NCBI GenBank assembly: GCA_022457065.1
Contig: JAJGBQ010000002.1
Coordinates: 744,001-808,000 of the forward strand
DNA length: 64,000 nt
Reading direction: 5' to 3'
Source: Curvularia sp. ZM96
Taxonomy: Eukaryota > Ascomycota > Dothideomycetes > Pleosporales > Pleosporaceae
Shown: positions 40,712 to 52,130 of the stretch, piece after piece
Layout: every line of letters starts with the position of its first letter
Numbering within the stretch: position 1 is the stretch's first letter
Notes under the pieces: model-generated
Told to the model about the DNA's origin: nothing
Seen by the model: only the letters and a program-made list of their open reading frames with translations
The model's database searches: none
Made by a program: the position numbers and the translations under genes

Positions 40712-43700
40712 ATGGCCGCTGCGAAGAAGGGCCGCGTGCTGCGCGTCACCGGCTTTTCAGCCTCGCAGCCTGACAAGGAGCTGGCGGCATCGTTAAAGGC
40801 GACCATCAACAACGAACTGACTGACGAAGAGAAGGCGAAATTGAACATCAAAGTGGACGTCGTACCCTCCTGCTACAATGACGAGGACAAGGTCGTGCTG
40901 TTGGAGTGCTGCGGCGGGCTGCCTGCGTTCCTGTCACCGTCGGCGGCCAATTCGCTGGGCGAGTGGCAGATAGAAATGGGCGACATAGACATCAATTTCG
41001 ACCAGCACTTCTTCGGCTTCACCCAGTTGTATACGCCGGCGTCTGACGCACCCGTCGTTGCAGAGTACGTTTACTACCTGTCAACTATGTCCCACTATTG
41101 ACTCTAGGCACAGCGTGATTGCCATCACCGGCCTTGACGGCCATGCATATGGCTCGTGGCGCGGCAAAGGCAGCCTTGGACGCATGTGGCTACGCGACTT
41201 CCTGTGCAGAGACCTGCCAAGCTGCCGGACGATGATCTACGGCTACAACTCAAAGCTGTTGAGCCACGGGGTGGACAAGATCATGGACTATGAGCGTGGC
41301 CTGCTGGAGGAATTGAAGAAGGTGCGGAACACAGAGGAGGTAAGTAGAGGTGCGGGCTGTCGTTATGGGTGTATAGGGAGCGAAAGCGCAAGCGCGAGGC
41401 CAAGGCTAACAGAGGCAATGCTGTAGCGACAACGTCGACCGCTCTTCTTTGTTGCGCACAGCTTTGGCGGCATCATACTCGCCCATGTAGGTTCTGTGTC
41501 TAAGAATCTGCGTGCATGCAACTAAACAGGTCCGCAGTGTCTTGTCAAGGTGGTCCAGACCATGGATCCAACGATGGCGTCTCTGTACAAAGCTACGTAC
41601 GGCATGCTTCTGTTTGGCATACCGCACAGAGGCCTCGTAGTGGACGACATCCAGAAGATGCTTGCTGGGAGGGGCGATCACCCGCGCAGACAGCTGCTGG
41701 AGCAGATCAAGCTAAAGTCCGATCAGCTAGCATCGCAGCTAGACAGCTTCAGGAACATTATCCAAGACCGCAAGGTGGTGAGCTTCTACGAGACAGGACA
41801 AACGCGGCAGCTACAATTTGTACGATGCTGTAGTGGAAGAAGACATAAGAAAGTCACTAATACGTGTAGCAGGACAGCGAGAGCAAGCGGTGGGCAAGGA
41901 CCGGCGACTTCGTCACGGCGGTAGACAGCGACTCGGCACTGCTCCAGCTCCCAGACTCAATAGAGGAGAAGATTCCGCTCGACGCGGACCACTCGATGAT
42001 GGTTAAGTTCGACAGTAAGAATGCCCAAGGATACAGCAGCGCACGAGGCAGGCTTATGCAGTTTGCGCAAGATGCACCAAGCGTGGTGGCCGATCGCTTT
42101 GGTACGTAGCTGTAGCAGATCTAATACATCTTCTGCCAGAGGTCGGACTTGATCTCTCTAGCTGCTATTGTGTCTACATCTAGCTAACAATGTTTGCCTC
42201 TAGCGCGAGCGCAGAACGGTCCTAAGCCATCAATCGTGGTACCATTTCCACGAGATAGTGTATTTGTAGGCCGAGAGGTAGCCGAGTTGCGCACAGCGAA
42301 AGAGGCTACACAATCCACATACAGTCAGTATTGCTTTGTGGTTGGTTTGCTTGATAGATAGTACTAATGTCTATGCGCTTGAAGAACACAACTCGGAACG
42401 CCCTCCCAGTCCTATTGCCAAACGTAGGAAGATCGAGAGGGCAGAGGACTTAGAGACTGACGTCGTAAAGTGAGTAAACCTTGCTATCTTGTTACTTCTA
42501 ATTTAGTACTCTGCTAATAAGCAAAGTCAGCAGAAATTCACTTTACCGGACAGAAAACGGGAAGAGCAAGCGAGTATGAGTAAGAAATGTTACCAAGTTC
42601 GTTACTAGTAGAATGAGAGCATGCTAACAAGGTTATAGCATCGGCACAACTCTCACAGCAACGCGGTAGGCAAACTTTGGTCAGCCATCCGATGGTTCAC
42701 TGACTTGGTTCAGATTGCCTTAGATCTCTCTCTTTCCTGGAGCAAGAACATCGGTTCAATCACATTCATACCGCCGTAGATACCTGCGAATGGCTTTTTG
42801 AACATGCAGGGTACCAAACCTGGATGAAAGGACATTCGGGGCTCTTTTGGATCAAGGGAGATCCTGGCACGGGAAAGTCTGTGCTTATGAAACACAGCGT
42901 TAGGCGAATGCGTGAGCGTAGCCCTGAAGACCTTGTTGTTTCTTTCTTCTTCCATGGCCAAGGGAAGCCCCTGCAGAAGACATTATTGGGGCTGTTCCGC
43001 GCGCTGTTGAGCTCAATGATAGAACACTTTCCAAAGCATCTTGCTCAGCTAGCTGCTAAGTTTACAGAGAAAGAGAAGCGATACGGAGGGTTTGGCGGAC
43101 ATGCATGGGAATGGACTGAGGACGAACTCAAAGGAGCTTTGTCCGACATGCTATTAGAGGGCACTCACCGTCAGCGCGTGGTCATCTTTATCGACGCACT
43201 TGACGAATGCGGGGAAGCCCCTGCAAGGAACTTGTTAACATATTTCAAAGACCTCACACATCAGGCAAAAAGTAAGCACGCGCAATTCAGAGTATGTCTC
43301 TCCTCAAGACACTACCCGATCCTTGCGCTTGATACCATACCCTCGGTACAAATGGAGAAGATGAATGGTCAGGATATACGATGGTATGTCCGGGAGCGAT
43401 TGAAAGACATCTGGCCAGAGTCAAAGCGTGAGCAGATCCAAGAGAAGATTCTATTTAAGTCCAATGGCGGGTTTCAATGGGTGTTTCTTGTGACCGAAAC
43501 AACAATTAACAAGAACTTAAATGGCATCAAAACAGAGAAGCTCCTCGAAGGACTCGCCACCTGCCCGAAAACACTGAGCAAAACGTACGAAACAATTCTC
43601 AACGGGGTCCCAGCAGCGGACCAGTATCAAATGATAAAGATCTTCCAGTGGGTGTTGTTCGCCGAAAGACCCTTGTCTGCCCAAGAGCTTCGGGATGCGC

Positions 43701-45637
43701 TTGCTGCCGACAAAGACATGAATTATAAGACTTTTTGCGACCTTCGAGCCTATGAAGGTTGGTCTGACACTTTGGTCGACTTTGAGAGATACGTCAAGCA
43801 CATCTCTAGAGGTCTAATCTGCTTCCAAACCCGCGAAATATGGGAGCAATATGAACCTAATGGACCAGACTCAGACCACGAGGCACAACTCATCCACCAG
43901 ACGGTGGCTGATTTTCTGATGGAAGAGTTTGCCAGTCTCTTCGGCAATCATTTACCTGCAACACAGTCTTTAGTAGGATCTAGTCAACTACAGATATCAA
44001 GGTCTTGTCTTCGATACATGATTTTGGAAGACATACTAGAAGATGCTACTCTTCCAAGAGGCACCCTTTCGTCGAAGTACCCGTTAGCGCCATACGCCGT
44101 ACGGTTTTTGTTTGCGCACATTAAGAAAGTTGAACAAGAAGGCATCCCCCAATCTAATCTGCTTTCTGTAATGCAATGGACGCCAAACTCTAAGACCATG
44201 CGCAGGCTTGCCACTCTGTGGAGAACTCTCGACCCAGTTAGCGCACACATGCCTCTGGGGTGGCCATTCGTTGGGGCGACGGCTTTGCATGTCTGGGCGG
44301 CCCTTGGAACTATGAGTGCGGTCGATTTACTGCTAGAGTCAGATGGCAAGGAGTTCGAAAACAGGGACGCTAACGGAAATACACCACTGATGCTTGCCAT
44401 CCGAGAGGGCCACCATGATCTCGCTTCAGTGCTGCTAGATCGAATAGTCGACTGCGAAGGCCATCGTGGACAGCATGCTCCCGACGAAGAGTGCGGGGTC
44501 ACGCCCCTTTCAGTGGCACGCACTACAGTCATCAACGCGCAGAACAACGACGATGAAACAGCACTCGATTTTGCTCTGGAGCAAAACATGGGCGATGTCG
44601 TTGTCAAACTCATCGAAGCAGGTGCCAACCTCAAATACCTAGGGCGAGAGACTGCATTGGTGGCTCATGCTATCAGCAACAGGGACAAGAAACTTCTCTC
44701 GATACTGATCGAAAAGAAAATGAAGCTTGATGGTGCCGTGTTCTTCGCAGTTAAAGACCAGATAGCTGTGGATGACCCTGTTTTGGAAAGCATCATCTTT
44801 CAGCTACTCAGCGCCGGGGCTAACACAGCTAGATCGGTAGAGTTAAACGCTGATCCCGACCCAGACGACTACGATGATATTGGAGAATATGCTGATGAAG
44901 GCGGATTTGATACTGATGCATTAGCATTAGCATCTAGGGGAGGTCTCACTAACGTAGTCGAGATGCTTTTGGAACATGGTGCACCAACAGCCTTACAGAA
45001 TGATCATGGGCAATGTCCCGTATTGATCGCAGCAGCATACGGTTACGAAGACGTTGTCAAGGTGTTGCTTTCAAGAGCGCCATCATCAGTGGAGATGGAA
45101 GACGACAATGGTGATACAGCTTTGAGCGTAGCACTTGACAATCACTGGTTGGGGGTCACAGACCTTCTACTCCAAAAAGGAGAATTCCCAACTCCCGAAC
45201 TATCCTTGGGGAGCTACTTCATAGACTTCGCCACACACGGAGACTATATTGCCGTTGGAATCATCCTACAACGTAAGCTTGTAAACCCTGATGTACAGGG
45301 CGGCAATGGAAGAAGACCATTATCTTACGCAGCAGAAAACGGACACGAAGTGGTAGTCGAACAATTAATCGATACAGGCAAGGTCGATGCTGATGCTAAG
45401 GATGTGGACGGATCGACGCCGCTGTTGTGGGCGGCACGAAACGGACACGAAGTTGTAGTCACACAGCTACTAGGCACAGGCAAGGTCGACCCTGATGCTA
45501 AGGATAAGAATGGGTCAACGCCGCTGTCATGGGCGGTACGAAACAAACACGAAGTTATAATCAAACAGCTGCTAGTGTGCAAGTGGATAAAGGATGTTAT
45601 AGATAGACCTCTAGCTATGTCCTGTATATCACTCTGA
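40712..45637 (+). CDS. Alpha/beta-hydrolase-NACHT-ankyrin NOD-like receptor (1452 aa)
   Basis: Ten exons: 40712-41064, 41108-41339, 41427-41486, 41538-41819, 41873-42101, 42204-42323, 42385-42469, 42527-42573, 42639-42665 and 42714-45637. All phases close to 1453 codons including the stop. Residues about 110-380 are a lipase-like alpha/beta hydrolase: ITGLDGHAYGSW, the nucleophile elbow VAHSFGG (Ser207) and the likely catalytic His349 in DADHSMMVKF. A linker with a basic patch (AKRRKIER, about 434-441) leads to CLRSLSFLEQEHRFNHI and a NACHT domain: P-loop GDPGTGKS at 527-534, Walker B FIDALDE near 636. Ankyrin repeats fill about 1000-1440. Fungal NLRs of this build are thought to sense non-self through the repeats and act through the N-terminal enzyme. 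The last two full ankyrin units are nearly identical 34-residue copies, and the array ends mid-unit. Exons 7-9 of the linker are small (85, 47 and 27 nt) and less certain than the rest. Confidence 0.85.
45303..45570 (+). repeat. Near-identical ankyrin-coding repeats (102-bp unit)
   Basis: Three successive units share NGHEVVV(E/T)QL and TGKVD(A/P)DAKD text and long identical DNA runs such as GGACACGAAGT and GGCAAGGTCGA. The third unit departs from the pattern after IIKQLL. Confidence 0.85.
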
Positions 45638-46126
45638 ACTACTTGTAGTAAGAGTCTAACCGACTAGTCTGTAGCAACAGAACTTGTACTCGTGTCTGTC
45701 CCTTCCGCCTGTGAGGACATACCATGCCACAGGGTGCGTAATTACCCAATTAGAATGGATTGGGGTCAAATCCACGTAGCATCATATACTAGGTCGATTC
45801 CGACCTTAGCTGCTGACGCTGAGCACACTGTCCAAGACTGGAGCCCCCAACACTATCCCCGATCCTCGACATAACTATCTTGTTTCCCCTTCCTTATTTC
45901 TCCTTTGACTGAGCTTTTAGCGGGTACCTATCTGTGTTTGGATGAACATGGGCCATGAGATGTGACACAATTTGGTTATGGGTTTCCTTCATTTTTCCTC
46001 GTCTCTGAACCGCATGCTGAATTCTCTACATACCGATCGAGCAGGTGAAGGAAGGTGCATGGATAGATGACAACTCGGGTATCTAGCGCTCGAGCATATG
46101 GCTTCCAATGCATCCTAGTAGACCTT
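45638..46126. other. Convergent 3' region, no gene seen
   Basis: Between the NLR stop and the 3' end of the membrane-protein gene. Residual ankyrin-like coding was looked for beyond 45637 and not found. Confidence 0.4.
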
Positions 46127-48849
46127 TCAGGCCTGTGTTGCCCTCTTCCTGAGCAGCCTCACCTCCTCTGCTACACCAAATCCGGCTCGTATCGCCACTG
46201 TGCCTCTCTTCTCAGAGAGTTCGACGCCTGAGGCCATACTTGCTCTCACGTTTCCATCGTCGTCCTCATTCCGGAGTATCTCAGGGCCTTCTGCATGCTC
46301 TTCATGAACACTCCGAGTGGAACTCGTCATGGCCGATTGTGCGTCCTCCGCGTTGTTAGCGTCGATGAGTTCGCCGAATCTAATCTTCATCTCTTTCAGC
46401 TCGTCTGAGACATTCTCGTGACCACCCATCGTTCCCGAAGTCTTCACAATAACAGTCTCCAAAAATCCACGCCCCGTGGTCGTCATCAAAACCTGCAAAA
46501 AGCCACCAGAGATCGCTGACACGCCTTGATTGCGAGTGTAGAAAGCCGCAAGACCCAGTGCAAAAATCGGGAGACCGAATCCCAGACATAGCCCGTATGG
46601 GAGAAAGAAGGCGAGCTTATTGCGAAATTGGTAAACGTTGAAGGCTCGTGACGTGGTTCCAGCAACAATATCGAATCTCTTGTTCAGGGACAATGCTGAG
46701 ATTGTACTGTTGATTAGAAGCTCTTTTGCCATGTCGATATTGAACGATGGCCCAAATGCCTCGTCATTGCCATATTCACTGCTTCTGAGGTATTCCTCGA
46801 ATATGGATAGCGGCCAGATTTCAAGCTCGTTTTCGTTGCCCACCGAATATGAACTTGTGGCCCACCTCATAGTGCACGTGTCTACAGTAGTGCCATTCTC
46901 CGCTGTGTAGGGCTTCGGTCCTTCGGAAGATTCAGGATAGTAGAACGACATCCGCTCGGAGACTTTGAAAGATTTGTTGAAGTTCATTGCGAACTCATCG
47001 TATATTGTCATTGCGTCTGAAAGTTGGACCCATTGCTCGAAGCTGCCATCGAAGTCGTCAAATGAAGAAGTATACAATGGGATACTTTCATCATCCGTAA
47101 TGCTGTAAGTCACGTTCTGTCTGCCAGCGATGTGTGAGACAGTTACAGAGTATCTCGCCATCTTTGCATGACAGATGGACTCTTTCACAGGCATGAAGAC
47201 ATGTATACCTCCATCTGGTAAACGAATGTACTCGGTCGGTGGATCTATATCGAGAGTCTTGTTAGGGCCCCACATGCAAGGGTAATATGGGTAGACATGC
47301 TCCATCCCAACTATGTTGCGATTGTTGCGGTGAACAATCGAAACGGTGCCCATGGGATACTTGTAGTATGAAGTGTTGTTAGATAAGGATGTGTTCATTG
47401 AGACGCTGTCTATCGGCGGCAAATCCCTATAGGTGGCGAGGTTTGCACTGCTGTCGAAGTGTAGGATGGTCCATTTCTGCCCGTAGAAGTTAGGATCCTC
47501 GGCGTCGTCAATGTCGGACTGGAGATAGACCCTGTCCATGGTGTAATTTGAAGTCTCGCAATCCAGAGTCGTGCCCCAGAAAGACAGATCGTAAGACGAA
47601 TTTCCTTCAGTGGGTTGATCTAAGTCAGCGATCTTGCCGGACATCAGATTCATGCGCGTTATGTATTTGGAGTCCCGTGAGCTGCCCCTAAGACGACCTT
47701 AGTACTTTAAAAAGCATGTTCGGATTAAGAACTTACCGCTCGGCCACACATCCTAATCCGTTTAAAGCAGATACATTTATTGGAGCTCCGGGAGGATAGA
47801 ACGCCTCGAGTGGATAGACCCCCTCTGAGATTCCAGGAGAGAACGTTTGAATAGGATAGACCCCTACTAGGCCTCCCTCATCATAGCCATCGCAAACGAT
47901 ACTGCAAACGTGGTTGTTTATTCTTAAGGGATCTCGACTGTGGAAGACCGAGACATTGAAGTCCATACCTAATCGTAAGGTCTGTAATTCGACGGTCAGA
48001 GCACCGGGAGGGTACACAGTAGCGATTGGAACAAGCCAGCAGAACACAGCGATGGCCGCCAAGGTGGGTGTCTCCAAGTACAGTTCGTAGCTCAAAAGGT
48101 GGAGCGCGCTTGTTTGCACCTGGAAGAGATCCTCAACATGACCGATCTTGGTTCATTAGCCAGGCTGTTGCATATGTAATAGCGACTTTTGTACCTTGAG
48201 AAGGCGCTCTCTTAGGGTGGCCCATAGATATTGAGTGTATGCAACTCCGACACCGGCTACCAGTGCAGCTCGAAACGCTGTGGTCAGTAAGAGTGATATG
48301 GTTGTAACATAACCTTGCGATATGGTTGTCTTCTTATTAGAGAGTGTGGAGTCATTAGAAAGTACGCGACCATCAAGGTAGACAAAGAATCCGCAATGCA
48401 CCGTGGCACATATTGTTGCTGTGCTGATTAGTACCTACTAGATAGCGGTGTCGAGTAGCAGTGTTGCACATACCTAGAGAGAGAAATCCTATGATCGTGG
48501 TCTGAAGCTTCCATGATGTTTTCGACTTCGAATAGCCACCCAGCAGAGGCTGCACCAGTTCCTCTTTAGACCCTTGTTTCGCAGGAGTCGACGATCGACC
48601 GGGTGTGGACGAAGGCTCTGGCGGGACGGATAGCGGTGCGTGGCTCGGAAACGAGGCTGGTGTGATATCTGGATGTGTTGTGGACCCATTGTCGCCAGGA
48701 TGAGTCAAGCTCGGATCAAGACTTGACCGTATGGATGAGATCTCTGAGTCTTTTGTTGTTGTCTGGAGAGCATCTTGGTTATCTGGGCGCTGCATTGGCC
48801 CTGGGATAGTATCCTGCTCTTGCGAAGGACATGCTTCGTACTCATGCAT
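46127..48849 (-). CDS. Large fungal multi-pass membrane protein of unknown function (856 aa)
   Basis: Exons 48849-48474, 48418-48195, 48146-47737 and 47687-46127; introns of 55, 48 and 49 nt; phases close to 857 codons including the stop. Residues 1-105 are a Ser/Pro/Thr-rich disordered tail. Helices follow at about 112-140 (IIGFLSLGATICATVHCGFFVYL), 157-190 (TTISLLLTTAFRAALVAGVGVA), 220-245 (LAAIAVFCWLVPIATVYPPGAL), and one near the C-terminus (FFLPYGLCLGFGLPIFALGLAAFY). Between the third and last lies a large, presumably extracellular region of about 450 residues with many N-glycosylation sequons and Cys. The motif PPGALTV after the third helix is shared by a large Pezizomycotina family, sometimes named formylmethionine-deformylase-like without biochemical basis. 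No function is assigned. Intact. Confidence 0.75.
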
Positions 48850-49725
48850 GATGCAGTATGCCGATGGCGCTCGAACCAGGAAATATCAGAAAGATCAGTA
48901 AATCCGCAAAAGTGAAAACACGAGTCTCGCGAGGAAAGAGAGAGGACAGTGGGCTAATTACTTTGTGATCGAACCCGCAAAGTCGAAGGATTACATTGAC
49001 GAAGGGGCGGATACTTGGCAAGCGGCATAGCTGCAGTCATCTGTGTTTCTGCTGCGCCCACAAGAGGCATGATTGGCTTCGACGTAGTACGTTCGTGGGT
49101 TTAATTGGCTCGTCAGGGACTTTGAATTCGATCATGTCTTGGCGAGGTGAATACAAGGCTCAGAAGTAGTATGGTAGAGAAAACGCGCAAGGCCCCCTTC
49201 CACCCCCACCCCTCCCCACACACATCCATGTGGTTGTGCGCGGTTTGGGATTTGCCTGCCTAACTAAGACGGTTGTCAATCGTCTTGGTGTACCGAAATC
49301 AACTACCCCCTTAAACCAACAGCTTACAGATAAGATCGCCTTAATAGACATGGATTTTTTAACAGGCTGTCTAAGCCTATATATGTTCGTATCTACCTCA
49401 TATCTCCATCAGACAGAAAGCGCGTTTTACCATAGTTGTGATAGGGGCAGTTTTGTCCCAACTATTTCGGTACCTATACCGAGAGGCTGTCTCGGCACAA
49501 ACGGGCTAGCTAAGCACAGCCTTACAACATCGATAACACTACGCGCCCGCATCAGCGCTCATAACCCCCAATATGCGACTGGATCACTTTGAGCGCTATG
49601 AAACATCTATCCCTATAACATCAACAGCAGAATCTAAGTAGACAGCGAGTTGCCGAACTCTCCGGCGCAACTTTAGACACCCCTTGAACCCCACACACAC
49701 CACGTACCTTTGTAACCCAGCAACC
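48850..49725. other. Intergenic, divergent promoters
   Basis: Upstream of both the membrane-protein gene (minus) and the next gene (plus). Contains a C-rich run at 49197-49220. No coding sequence is supported; chance frames at 49230-49592 lack motifs. Confidence 0.45.
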
Positions 49726-50641
49726 ATGAAGACATCCAAGTACGCGCCCAAGACACCAGCAGAGAGCCTGGCCCAATCCAAAGCCGAAAAGCTCAAGCAG
49801 GACAAAAACCGCATCACCCGTCTTCTGGGCCGTGTCCGCTGGAAAGCCGAAATGCTCATGGTATCTTACCTGCGCACCTTGGAAATCGTGCAGCACGCCT
49901 CCTCACACAACGATAACAACAACGGCCCTTCGTCTTCTCCGCACGCCATGGGCAGCGGCGCATCCAGCGTACAGTACCATTCCCAACCCACCCATTCCCA
50001 CCCATTCCATACCAGTAATCATAAAACTAATCCTCTTTTCCCAGACCCAAGCCGAATCCATGTTCAAAGTCGACTTTTTCGAATTCTACACTTTACTCGA
50101 ACGCTACATGCTCTCTTGCCTCTCTATCTTCGGCATCTCTATTTCCAGCTCCTTACTACCATCGCAGCAGCCGCGCCAAAACTTCAACGCACTACGTTAC
50201 GAGACGAATCCGGATTTGCATCGCACGCGACCAATGGCGTCGCATGCGTTCCATGCGAATTTGCTCGAGGCGCTGGATGATGAAAAGGGCCCGTTTGCAG
50301 CGTCTCTGGGCTTGCAGGAGGTAAGGGTGCAGTTGGGGGTGGCGAAGGAGTATAGGAATGCGTGGAAGGATGCGGATGTGGATGCGGGTGAGGGGGGGAA
50401 GAAGAAGCGGGAGGAAGGGGAGAGGAGGAATTTGGTGAGGCTGGAGGAGTTGCAGTTGGAGGGTATGCTGAGGAATATTATTGCGGGGTGCGAACTTGCG
50501 CATCAGACGGTGCAGGGGTTTGAGCTGGAAGGGAATGGGGTTACGAGTAGGGATTTTGAGCCGAGGTCGTATGGGTATAGTATGGAGGTTGAGGAGGATA
50601 TGCCGTTTGAGTATATGGAGGACGCGATGGATTTGGATTGA
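49726..50641 (+). CDS. Conserved fungal hypothetical protein (279 aa)
   Basis: Exons 49726-49968 and 50045-50641; one 76-nt intron (GTACAG donor, CCCAG acceptor), phase 0. The ATG at 49726 has context AACCATGAA. The N-terminal 50 residues are basic and helical (SKAEKLKQDKNRITRLLGRVRWKAE split by charged residues). A Ser/Asn/His-rich linker precedes the intron. The second exon starts with a well-formed helical block, VDFFEFYTLLERYMLSCLSIFGI, and ends in an acidic tail (EVEEDMPFEYMEDAMDLD). I recognise no domain with a known function. Clean splicing and an amphipathic helical pattern suggest a real gene, and the acidic tail suggests a nuclear or cytosolic protein. Codon usage in the second exon is unusually GG-rich (runs of GAGGAG). 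Confidence 0.7.
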
Positions 50642-50864
50642 GCAGGAGATTAGGTAAAGATTTAGGTATTTTTTACTGAAGAATGTGTCTGGTTGCATTG
50701 TTGATATATTTCTTGTATGCTTCTGACACGACATCTAGTTCATCTTTAGACTGTACAAAGAAGAAAAAAAAGAGAACAACGTTCATGGATATGAGTCTGA
50801 GATTTCTCACGTGATCATCCCAGATGTGCTTCCCTCACCTGAACACCACCCCTCTAGCCTTCTT

Positions 50865-52130
50865 TCATCCATCTTGCAACACACTATCTGCCCGCTCCCT
50901 ACCCCCATCCGCCTTGTCGGCCGTGCATCCCCTTAGCTCCTCCTCCCACTCCCACTGACACCTCTCTTTACATTCCCAACAGACACTGCGCTTGCAAACA
51001 CGCATGTCGTATTTCCACTCATGCCGCTTCAGCATGTCCTGGCAGTGCGAACAGCCCAGGGGGATAACAATAGACTCTAGGTCGCCACGGCGGCGCGCAA
51101 TGCTAAGGCCCTTGCTAGTCCTCGTGCATATTTCAAGCGTGCCGGAGCCATTGTCGCACATGCCGTCGAAAACGACTAGTTTGTCGAATTTGCACCACCA
51201 TGCAGGACGCTTGGTGGCTTCTGTGCTTGCGCGGATGGAGGAGCTGGTGAAGGGATTGCCTTGGGCGCCTGGACCGGGAATCCAGCATCCGTTCTCGGGA
51301 GTGCGTGGTGGGGGAGTGAAGACGCGAGTTTTGGGCGAAGGGCGTTGCTTAGGGTCGCGGTTGGGTGTGAGTTGTAGACGTTCTTCGAGGAGCGTGGTGG
51401 GGGAGCGCAGTGCGGCTTTGGATTGCGTTTTTGAGTTGCGGATCAGGGCGTGGCGCTGCTCGAGTTCAGAGCGAGGCTTGCTTGCGTCTGAAGTGGTGGC
51501 GCTGGTGGAAAGATTTAGCTCTGCAGGTCTGCGGAGGCGGGCAAGGGATTCTGTTCGCTGGGGAGGGAGTGGCCTAGTGGGAGGGGCGTGTTTTGAGGGG
51601 ATGGATGGGACTCTTGATAGAGCAGTGTCGATGGCAGCGAAAGATGTGGGTCGAGAAGAAGATGTAGGGCTGTCATTGTTGTAGGTGTTCAGGTCAGATT
51701 TCTGTTCGTCCAGTGTTTGTGGAGTTTTTCTGGTTACTTTGACTACTACGCCAGGTTTTTTGGAATGGGTATCGCTGAATGTGCTACTGGGAACTGCAGA
51801 GGAAAGGAATGGCTGCTCTGGTGAAGTGCCCGGATTTGAATGTATTTTTTCAGTATTTTTGTCAGGTCCTTGGTAACCAGAGGCCCCTTTTAACGAGACA
51901 GCGTCTGTAACCATCGTCACTTCTTCTGATACAGGTAGCGACTCCTGGGCCTGGAGGTCTGCTTCGTCGAATATAAAAACACCGGAATCTTCGTTTCCTG
52001 GGTCGAGATCCAGGTTCTTTGGTACAAAGGCTGGGCTTTTTGATTCATTGGGTGTTGTGCCGCCAGCAAGAAGAGGTTCCTGAGATACCTCACTTGTCTT
52101 TGAGCTTTTCCAGAAAGAAAAGGACGGCAT
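50865..52130 (-). CDS. Fungal protein with C-terminal cysteine cluster (421 aa)
   Basis: A single exon. I chose the Met at 52130 (MPSFSFWKSS) over the in-frame ATG 25 codons upstream, which lies in a TATA-like leader. The first 300 residues are low-complexity and Ser/Thr/Pro-rich, likely disordered. The C-terminal 110 residues hold a compact domain: WWCKFDKLVVFDGMCDN, ICTRTSKGL, IVIPLGCSHCQDMLKRHEW, and VCKRSVCWECKERCQWEWEE. The spacing CxxC...CxxxxCxxCxxxC suggests one or two zinc sites. The family is unknown to me. The closing block is strongly conserved in style, and a role as a small protein-interaction zinc module is only a guess. Confidence 0.65.
   Translation of the reverse strand: MPSFSFWKSSKTSEVSQEPLLAGGTTPNESKSPAFVPKNLDLDPGNEDSGVFIFDEADLQAQESLPVSEEVTMVTDAVSLKGASGYQGPDKNTEKIHSNPGTSPEQPFLSSAVPSSTFSDTHSKKPGVVVKVTRKTPQTLDEQKSDLNTYNNDSPTSSSRPTSFAAIDTALSRVPSIPSKHAPPTRPLPPQRTESLARLRRPAELNLSTSATTSDASKPRSELEQRHALIRNSKTQSKAALRSPTTLLEERLQLTPNRDPKQRPSPKTRVFTPPPRTPENGCWIPGPGAQGNPFTSSSIRASTEATKRPAWWCKFDKLVVFDGMCDNGSGTLEICTRTSKGLSIARRRGDLESIVIPLGCSHCQDMLKRHEWKYDMRVCKRSVCWECKERCQWEWEEELRGCTADKADGGRERADSVLQDG

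Noticed and set aside
48961..49000. tRNA-like T-arm (GCGGGTTCGATC on the minus strand)
   Set aside because: The loop motif is present but no T stem, anticodon arm or acceptor can be paired around it.
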